The notes beneath the pieces are model-generated. The model searched no databases. It was not told the origin of the DNA and worked only from the letters and a program-made list of their open reading frames with translations. Positions 1 through 5,114 of a stretch of 5,114 nt of DNA are shown in pieces. A program made the position numbers and the translations under genes. The DNA comes from Microcaldota archaeon (GTDB taxonomy: Archaea; Micrarchaeota; Micrarchaeia; Norongarragalinales; UBA8480). Positions within the stretch are counted from its first letter, which is position 1; each line of letters begins with the position of its first letter. The stretch covers positions 1 through 5,114 of the forward strand of contig JAHFHN010000069.1 of the NCBI GenBank assembly GCA_023246885.1. The letters are read 5' to 3'.

Positions 1-1206
1 AAACAATTGTTCAGCGGTGTTTCCAAATAATTCAATATGTGGCTTTGCCGCTAGTAAATCAGCGCGCTCAAATGCGGGAGTAGGACTAACTGTAATTGCC
101 TGATCTAATGTGAAACCAGTAAACAACGCTGCAACGAAAACAAGAATTGCGACCGGCATAATCGGAACACTTATGCTGCCGATTCTCATTGTTCCTTTTG
201 CAGGCAGCCCCGGGAAATTTTCATCAACTTCTGGTGGAATATACGTCGGCGGCCGATTACCTAAAATGTTTGACCCGAGTGCAAATAATCCGAGCGGTAA
301 CCCAACTAAGTAAATCAATGCAAGTATCTCTGGTTTAGCGAGTGCAAAACTTCCGCCTGAAAGAGTCCCGCCAATTGGAAGCACAATTGCCAACATCAAA
401 GGCAGCAACACACCAAAATAATACAAGTAAACCGTTGGCTGCGATAACTCTCTAGCATAACGGTCCATCTTCTCTTTACTGCCTTCAAGCACATCTTCAG
501 ACGCTTTTTCAAGCAACGCCTCCCGCTTCGCAGTATCCGCCTCAAGCACACTAGCGCGAATTAACATCAAAGCTTGTTTGAAATCGTCATTATACCTGCC
601 CCACTTGTAAGCCAATTCATCTAAACCCTCTTCTACAGAAGAACACTTTCCAATTTGCACATCCCAAATTAACTTCTTCATGTCATCCGCAATTTTGCCC
701 CTGCCATGCGAAGCAGTGAACTCAATTGCTTTTTCCAAGTTTGGCGTCAACCGCATGCTTGAAATAATATAATTCACAATCTCCGAAACGTATCCAAGTG
801 CCAGCGTCTGTTCCCGCTTCGCTTCCTGCTGCGGGTGATAAGCAATCATCATGAACCCAATAAGTGGAAAAATAAAGCAAATCAAAGCAGCTATGAAAAA
901 TATTGGGCTTTCTGTTCCAAGAATAAGCGCAGCTATAAACACTGCAAAAATCGTGGCAATTAACCCAACGATCATTGCACCAATCTCAGCTGCCCTGAAC
1001 TCTTCAGCTGTAACTTTATAACTTAAAAAATCGAATAACTCGCGTTGTTCTGTTGTTAATTTTGCCCCTTTACCATAAGAAGAAAAATACTTCTTGGAAA
1101 AGTTTACAAACTTGACAAACCAATCCACGCGTGGCTTCTCAACGTACTGCTTAATTGCCTTGTCTCCACTATACAGCCCTTTTGATTCACTACGCTTAAT
1201 TGGCAT
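1..1206 (-). CDS. GspF/TadC-like type II secretion F-family membrane protein (3' end cut off)
   Basis: Likely inner-membrane platform of an archaeal type IV pilus-like or secretion machine, the partner of the ATPase encoded upstream. I translated this frame by hand: it runs open for 402 codons from the ATG at 1206 to the window edge, so the C-terminus is missing. A polar N-terminus (about 1-74) is followed by two membrane segments (about 75-97 and 102-122). Next comes a helical cytoplasmic domain (about 123-257) with the T2SF-type pattern: SSMRLTPNLEKAIEF near 149-163, a GKIADDMKKLIWD stretch near 170-182, then EEGLDELAYKWGRYNDDF. Three more hydrophobic segments follow (about 258-280, 292-312, 347-362), with a Pro-rich loop NRPPTYIPPEVDENFPGLP between the last two. 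An in-frame TAG 36 nt upstream and no other ATG make this start secure. There is no Shine-Dalgarno sequence; a TATA-like element about 27 nt upstream suggests a leaderless transcript. Family assignment is confident; the filament it serves is not known. Confidence 0.88.
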   Translation of the reverse strand, partial: MPIKRSESKGLYSGDKAIKQYVEKPRVDWFVKFVNFSKKYFSSYGKGAKLTTEQRELFDFLSYKVTAEEFRAAEIGAMIVGLIATIFAVFIAALILGTESPIFFIAALICFIFPLIGFMMIAYHPQQEAKREQTLALGYVSEIVNYIISSMRLTPNLEKAIEFTASHGRGKIADDMKKLIWDVQIGKCSSVEEGLDELAYKWGRYNDDFKQALMLIRASVLEADTAKREALLEKASEDVLEGSKEKMDRYARELSQPTVYLYYFGVLLPLMLAIVLPIGGTLSGGSFALAKPEILALIYLVGLPLGLFALGSNILGNRPPTYIPPEVDENFPGLPAKGTMRIGSISVPIMPVAILVFVAALFTGFTLDQAITVSPTPAFERADLLAAKPHIELFGNTAEQLF

Positions 1207-1229
1207 AAGAATAACTAATTCAAGCGACG

Positions 1230-1238
1230 TATATAATA
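1230..1238 (-). promoter_or_regulatory. Archaeal TATA box for the TadC-like gene
   Basis: Reading the minus strand, TATTATATA lies in the 42-bp gap between the propeller gene and the TadC-like gene. Its TTATATA core is centred about 27 nt before the A of the ATG at 1206. In archaea the TATA box sits about 25-28 nt upstream of the transcription start, so transcription would begin at or next to the start codon and give a leaderless mRNA. This agrees with the absence of a Shine-Dalgarno motif. No clear purine-rich BRE is seen just upstream. The site would give the platform gene its own promoter in addition to any read-through from upstream genes. Confidence 0.55.
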
Positions 1239-1248
1239 GCTAAGTTCG

Positions 1249-2451
1249 CTAGTCGCACGTATTTGTAACATTGAAAAGTTGTGACTTAGATGAACTTTTT
1301 AATCTGGCCGAAACAAATACCTCTTTATTTGGCCCTGTAATTAGTTGGATAAAGTAGTTTAATTCACTTGGATTTAAAGCATATGCTCGAGTTGCTGCAT
1401 TATCCAAGATCGAATATCTATGAATTGTAGTATTTGTCAAAACATATAATGTATTAGTATCAGTTTGTTGAATTGACTTAATTTCTCCGCTAAAACCAGC
1501 AACTTGCACTGGCGCGAGTGCTAACCGTGAACTCGTGTAAATTTGTCTGTAAAGTTTTCCATTACTAGTTCCAAAGTAAAAGCTACTGCCAGACTTTGGC
1601 GCAAGGACCGCAGTTATAGTCGGACCTAAAAACAACCTACTAGCTCTAAGCGTACCATTGCTTACCCCGGGGGTACTTAATGAATAGTGAATTATTTTGC
1701 TGTCAGCAGTTAGTAAGAGTAAGTTAGTTCCTGAAACTGACATTGAATAACCTTTGTTTGCTATTGGTCTGCCAGATAAAGACCATTGCTTATTAATAGC
1801 TAATATTGGGATACCTGCCGATCTGATAAAAGTAAGTGAATAGAATAGCATATTTTTTTGGTCAAAAAAAATTGCGTTACCGCTCTCATCATCAGTTGCT
1901 TGAAGATCGCTAACTATAAATTCACCTGGCAATGCAGAATCATCACTTTTCCTAACGAATTTGAACGGCGCATCTGCACTAGCATATACAATTGAATTAC
2001 TCGTGCCTACAGCCGCGAAAGTTGGTGGTTTTAATGGCACTTCTAGAGTGTACAATTCTGAACCAGTAGATATGGTTTTGGAATTCCACGAGGTTCCTGG
2101 CAATGAAATGTAGTATAGTTTACGATTATTTTTGTCAAGCGCATAAACTGTTTCAATGATGCTAGAATCATTGCTGAATGATAATCCGAAATTAGGATTG
2201 CGATCAATTAATCCAACTGCGGGTGCAGTTGGAGACAAGCAATAGGTTATGCTTGTTGGTAGCGTTAATGAAGTGTCAATTAAAAGTCCGGTTAAACTTG
2301 GTGTTAAAAGTGCTAGTGCGAGTATAACTGCGATTGCTGCTAATGTGGATAAAGTGTAATTGTTTTTGTTGTGGATACTTTTAGCGTTGTGCTTCGGTTT
2401 CTTTATCATGTATTTAGAAATGGCTTTTGGATATTTAATTGGCAGTCTCAT
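1249..2451 (-). CDS. Membrane-anchored extracytoplasmic protein, predicted seven-bladed beta-propeller
   Basis: I do not recognise the family. The first 30 residues are very basic (nine Lys/Arg) and are followed by one hydrophobic segment (about 34-58), so the N-terminus should be inside and residues from about 60 to 400 outside. The external part is rich in Ser and Thr and contains seven similar beta-hairpins, each a hydrophobic/aromatic strand, a polar turn and a second aromatic strand. They start near residues 101, 151, 192, 243, 289, 333 and 377; examples are VYALDKNNRKLYYIS, FYFGTSNGKLYRQIY and LYVLTNTTIHRYSI. The spacing of 41-51 residues fits a seven-bladed propeller. The only two cysteines, C71 and C399, flank this domain and could close the ring by a disulfide. 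Four external N-glycosylation sequons are present (N94, N265, N340, N394). The gene follows the small ORF after 27 nt. Met15 is an alternative start that would keep the anchor. The link to pilus function is inferred from the operon only. Confidence 0.8.
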   Translation of the reverse strand: MRLPIKYPKAISKYMIKKPKHNAKSIHNKNNYTLSTLAAIAVILALALLTPSLTGLLIDTSLTLPTSITYCLSPTAPAVGLIDRNPNFGLSFSNDSSIIETVYALDKNNRKLYYISLPGTSWNSKTISTGSELYTLEVPLKPPTFAAVGTSNSIVYASADAPFKFVRKSDDSALPGEFIVSDLQATDDESGNAIFFDQKNMLFYSLTFIRSAGIPILAINKQWSLSGRPIANKGYSMSVSGTNLLLLTADSKIIHYSLSTPGVSNGTLRASRLFLGPTITAVLAPKSGSSFYFGTSNGKLYRQIYTSSRLALAPVQVAGFSGEIKSIQQTDTNTLYVLTNTTIHRYSILDNAATRAYALNPSELNYFIQLITGPNKEVFVSARLKSSSKSQLFNVTNTCD

Positions 2452-2465
2452 GTATTGGTTCCCAT
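2448..2465 (-). promoter_or_regulatory. Five-codon leader ORF ending in an ATGA overlap with the propeller gene start
   Basis: Within the 27-nt gap before the propeller gene there is a mini-ORF, ATG GGA ACC AAT ACA TGA (Met-Gly-Thr-Asn-Thr). Its TGA overlaps the ATG at 2451 as ATGA. No Shine-Dalgarno motif is obvious in front of either start. The arrangement would allow termination-reinitiation coupling, but it may be coincidental. Confidence 0.2.
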
Positions 2466-2478
2466 AATTCTTTCACAT

Positions 2479-2859
2479 TTATTTTTGGCAGTGTTTTTTC
2501 AAAGCTGCATACGCCGCTTTTGTAGCCCCAATTAATGCTGGAATATCCTTAACGCGCGTGGTATGTGGTTCTATTTTTTCCAGTTCAGCCAGCGTTTTTA
2601 AGTGAGTCATCCCTTGGCCAAGCGCGTGTATATTTCCATCTGCATCTACTGTTACAAGTGCACGAGTTGAACCTAATCTCACCTTACTAATACTTGCAAT
2701 TGCTTTGCCACCTTCTATATGGAATGTGATAAAATGCGGTGCGTGTTCAATACTATGCACTCTGTGACCGTAGACTACGCGACTTTTAGACTTTATCATC
2801 GGTTCAATTTCGCCTTTGATCTCCTTTGCCGCTTTCAAATGCCAATGCTCTTCTGTCAT
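2479..2859 (-). CDS. Small His-rich hypothetical protein in the secretion operon
   Basis: A 126-residue soluble protein with no membrane segment or signal peptide; I do not recognise its family. The sequence suggests an alpha/beta fold: a helix at about 5-23, strands near 27-34, 42-48, 53-60 and 66-78, then helices near 84-96 and 104-122. It has 11 histidines, with a cluster at H32, H35, H39, H42 and H47 that could bind metal, and one cysteine at C124. It begins 7 nt after the ATPase stop, so it is almost certainly co-transcribed and may be translationally coupled to the ATPase. A weak AGGG lies about 11 nt before the start. The next ORF starts 27 nt after its stop. Position between ATPase and platform genes suggests a cytoplasmic accessory role, which is inference. 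That it is real is supported by tight spacing and by filling the space between its neighbours in the same direction. Confidence 0.75.
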   Translation of the reverse strand: MTEEHWHLKAAKEIKGEIEPMIKSKSRVVYGHRVHSIEHAPHFITFHIEGGKAIASISKVRLGSTRALVTVDADGNIHALGQGMTHLKTLAELEKIEPHTTRVKDIPALIGATKAAYAALKKHCQK

Positions 2860-2869
2860 TTTTTCATTA
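2856..2869 (-). promoter_or_regulatory. Chained stop/start overlaps (TAATG...ATGA) between ATPase and small ORF
   Basis: The minus strand reads TAATGAAAAAATGA. The ATPase stop TAA shares its last A with an ATG that opens a two-codon ORF (Met-Lys-Lys). That ORF stops at a TGA overlapping the ATG of the 126-residue gene. A terminating ribosome could step from one frame to the next, which would couple the two genes. The overlaps are directly visible; their use is inferred. Confidence 0.3.
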
Positions 2870-5114
2870 CCCTAGAGTTTTCAATCCAACTACTTGTTTT
2901 ACTAGCACGTTGTCGACCCATTCTTGCCAGTCGGCTAATACTTGCTTGTGGTCAAGTTTACCAAATTCTTCGCGATTCTTTTCAGCCAGTATCATTAGTT
3001 TTGTATGCGCGTGAATAGTGTTATCCGCTTCAAGTATTTTTGGAATATTGTGTTTGTTTTTCACGTCTATTAAATATTGTTTGCTCGCTGCTCGTGTTAC
3101 GATTTCGTTCCATACGTCTTCATATTTCAACCCGCGGTTACGCATCACTTTCTTAATCCACTCGCTTTCCTTCACTTCGTCTTTGAAGAATTCAAGGTTG
3201 TCTTTATTTGCGTCGAATAGCATCCAGTTCAAAAATCCATTTTCGCGTCCAGGGTCATCATTCCAATTCTTTTTGACTTCAGTGATTTCAATTAACCTAC
3301 GATAGCGCTTTAAAGATCCTTTAAAGCGAATAGGTGCAGCGACAATTGTCATATCCGTTGCCTTAAATGACGTTGTTGGTACGCCTAAGTCGTTTACAAC
3401 TCGATCCCAAATTGAATAAGCACTTTCACCGTGAATTGTGCCCATAACTACGTTTCCAACTGCACCGACTCGCATAGCTTCGTACAGTGCTTTCGCTTCT
3501 CCTGACCGTACTTCTCCAACGATCAATACGGAGTCACCGAGACGCAATGCAGTTCGGAGCGCATCTTCGGCACTTACTTCTGCTTCGCTTTGTGCGCCTA
3601 ACGGTGGCCTAGTTTTCAAACGCTGTACATTAAATCCAAGTTGCTTGAGTTGCGGAATGGGAAGTTCTTGCGTGTCTTCTTGGACAATAATTCTCAAGTT
3701 CTGTGGAATTTCTTGCATCAACGCCTGCAACATGCTTGTTTTACCACTGCCTCTGCTTCCAACTATTAGCATTGATGCTTGTGCGTCAACGAAAAATGAC
3801 AATATGCCTGCCGCTAGTGGCGGCATCATTTTAAAGTCAACGAATTGCGCTAGTGTCCACGGTGTGTCCTTGTGTAAACGAAGTGCAAATGCAGTTCCGT
3901 CAACCGCAAGTGGTTTTCCAATTGCAGCTATACGTGTTTGCAAGTCCGCTAAGTCAAAGTCAAGAATAGGGTGTGCTTCGTCAAATGGCCTTCCAGACAA
4001 TGCCCTAAAGCGAGATACTGTTGACTTGGCTTCTTCTTCAGAAAAAATTATGTTAGTTTGACATTGACCGTACTTTGAATGCACTAAATAAATCGGTTTG
4101 CTGCCAAGCGGTGAGTCAATGTACACGTCAGTAAGTTGTCGGTCTGATAACAGTAATTCGAGAATGCCATAGCCAATTGTGTAACGCGAAACAATGGTGG
4201 CCAATTCTTCTTTTTCCTCTACGCTGAGGTTAATGTTATTTTGGTTAGCTAAGTCGGTTATGGTAGCAACATAGATTTTACGGAAGTATTTGCGTGCCTG
4301 TTCCATGTCCATGAACCCAACGCTTGTTGGACGATGGCCAGCAACAACTTCTTTTGTCTTTTGCAAGAGAAAATATTTTTCTGGCGGCAAAGTGTATTCA
4401 GGCGGGTTAATGTAATACAAGTACTCAATTTTTTCCGGGTGCTTGTAAATATAAACTTTAGATGATAGCACTTCATATTGGTCAACTAATTCGAGTGTTT
4501 CAGTTCCAGTGAAGAAAATCCTGCTGCCGATAAATGACGGCTTAATTGCACTTTCAAACAATGAGTGATAAACGGCTCTACCTTCAGGCAACTTGCCAAG
4601 TTGTGCAAGATATTGTTTGCTGCGTTTAATCATTGAAGTTAAGTCGAATAAGTTCTTCATGAACTGCAGCGTGCCAATGTAAACTTTTACATCTTCAACT
4701 CCTTTTTCATCGCCAGCTTCTTGAGTTTTATGTAATTCAGCTGTTTCTTCTTTTAGTATCTTGATTAATTCCATGTATGCCGCAAATGGATCCACAAGTG
4801 TTTCGTTGAAAATTCCAAGTACAATATCGTGGCGAGCTGAAAGCGTTTTCTTATCCGAATAGCTAGTGCCTAAGTGCGATGGGCTCCAAACGGTTTCAGT
4901 TTCAAGTTTTGTAACTAAATCCGCAATACCGCGAAGCATCCCAGTTTGCTCTTCATTGTAAATCCGTTCATAATATTCAGATAAAACAACTTCATCAGCT
5001 TCATTAGTTTGTAATTTTTGTATAACGTCGCGCATCACTTGCGGATAAGCAGCTAAGTCAGGCGAAACACTAGCGCCTTTATAGTCATTTATAAGCAATC
5101 CCTTGTATCCTTCT
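2867..5114 (-). CDS. Type II/IV secretion system ATPase (TadA/VirB11/GspE-like), 5' end cut off
   Basis: Hexameric motor ATPase that powers archaeal pilus-like filament assembly or secretion from the cytoplasmic face. Residues here are numbered from the TTG at 5098. All hallmark motifs are present: Walker A GSRGSGKT (447-454), Asp box VQEDTQEL (472-479), Walker B-type VGEVRSGEA with glutamate E529, and His box GTIHGES with H556. Before them lies the family's N-terminal ATPase domain, including YGILELLLSDRQLTDVYID (310-328) and a RLH arginine near 407. The first 300 residues or so form a large, mostly helical extension (with ERIYNEEQTGMLRGIADL, and INPPEYTLPPEKYF at 230-243) of the kind I associate with DPANN-archaeal versions. 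A tail of about 145 residues follows the catalytic core. The frame stays open upstream of the TTG to the window edge (Glu-Gly-Tyr-Lys-Gly), so that TTG is probably not the true start and the gene begins outside. It lies 7 nt upstream of the small ORF, heading the visible operon. Confidence 0.92.
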   Translation of the reverse strand, partial: EGYKGLLINDYKGASVSPDLAAYPQVMRDVIQKLQTNEADEVVLSEYYERIYNEEQTGMLRGIADLVTKLETETVWSPSHLGTSYSDKKTLSARHDIVLGIFNETLVDPFAAYMELIKILKEETAELHKTQEAGDEKGVEDVKVYIGTLQFMKNLFDLTSMIKRSKQYLAQLGKLPEGRAVYHSLFESAIKPSFIGSRIFFTGTETLELVDQYEVLSSKVYIYKHPEKIEYLYYINPPEYTLPPEKYFLLQKTKEVVAGHRPTSVGFMDMEQARKYFRKIYVATITDLANQNNINLSVEEKEELATIVSRYTIGYGILELLLSDRQLTDVYIDSPLGSKPIYLVHSKYGQCQTNIIFSEEEAKSTVSRFRALSGRPFDEAHPILDFDLADLQTRIAAIGKPLAVDGTAFALRLHKDTPWTLAQFVDFKMMPPLAAGILSFFVDAQASMLIVGSRGSGKTSMLQALMQEIPQNLRIIVQEDTQELPIPQLKQLGFNVQRLKTRPPLGAQSEAEVSAEDALRTALRLGDSVLIVGEVRSGEAKALYEAMRVGAVGNVVMGTIHGESAYSIWDRVVNDLGVPTTSFKATDMTIVAAPIRFKGSLKRYRRLIEITEVKKNWNDDPGRENGFLNWMLFDANKDNLEFFKDEVKESEWIKKVMRNRGLKYEDVWNEIVTRAASKQYLIDVKNKHNIPKILEADNTIHAHTKLMILAEKNREEFGKLDHKQVLADWQEWVDNVLVKQVVGLKTLG

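Noticed and set aside
110..313. A 67-codon open frame on the plus strand
   Set aside because: It is antisense to the TadC-like gene, which reads through this stretch with well-placed membrane segments.
1222..1250. Short inverted repeat AGCGA/TCGCT flanking the TATA element, a possible operator
   Set aside because: The arms are only 5 bp and 18 nt apart, which is easily expected by chance.
2338..2451. N-terminus of the propeller protein as a class III (pilin-like) signal peptide
   Set aside because: The basic N-terminus and hydrophobic stretch fit loosely, but there is no convincing Lys/Arg-Gly type cleavage motif or following Gln. A plain signal anchor explains it better.
2477..2486. AAAAATAAAT as a possible TATA box for the propeller gene
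   Set aside because: Its distance of about 30 nt to the ATG is acceptable, but it overlaps the stop codon of the upstream gene, is a poor match to the archaeal TATA consensus and may be simple A-richness.
2719..3305. Plus-strand open frames of 62-99 codons
   Set aside because: They overlap the small ORF and the ATPase tail in antisense, and have no ribosome site or recognisable product.
3438..4061. A 207-codon open frame on the plus strand
   Set aside because: It lies wholly antisense to the ATPase core, whose motifs are intact on the minus strand. The translation is rich in Ser, Ala and Cys and resembles no known protein.
4258..4485. A 75-codon minus-strand frame
   Set aside because: It is an out-of-frame shadow within the ATPase gene.

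Overview
The window looks archaeal, most likely from a DPANN-type lineage. This rests on the character of the secretion ATPase and its multi-pass partner, on an archaeal-style TATA element about 27 nt from a start codon, on the lack of clear Shine-Dalgarno sites and on AT-rich DNA. The phylum cannot be fixed from the sequence alone. No RNA genes, CRISPR arrays, insertion sequences or other mobile elements were seen.

All four genes lie on the minus strand and cover nearly the whole window, so transcription runs from high to low coordinates. In transcription order they are: (1) a type II/IV secretion-type ATPase (TadA/VirB11/GspE-like, 2867-5114), whose 5' end lies beyond the window; (2) a small His-rich protein of unknown function (2479-2859), 7 nt downstream; (3) a 400-residue protein with one N-terminal membrane anchor and an external domain that reads as a seven-bladed beta-propeller (1249-2451), 27 nt further on; (4) a GspF/TadC-like polytopic pilus or secretion platform protein (1-1206), whose 3' end lies beyond the window. 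The longest gap is 42 bp, and it holds a likely promoter for gene 4.

Genes 1 and 4 form the ATPase plus membrane-platform pair that drives assembly or retraction of type IV pilus-like filaments in archaea. The two genes between them are unfamiliar. The small one may be a cytoplasmic accessory factor. The anchored propeller may be an outward-facing component or ligand-binding part of the same machine. That role comes from operon position and architecture, not from a recognised family. No pilin or prepilin peptidase gene is visible in the window.
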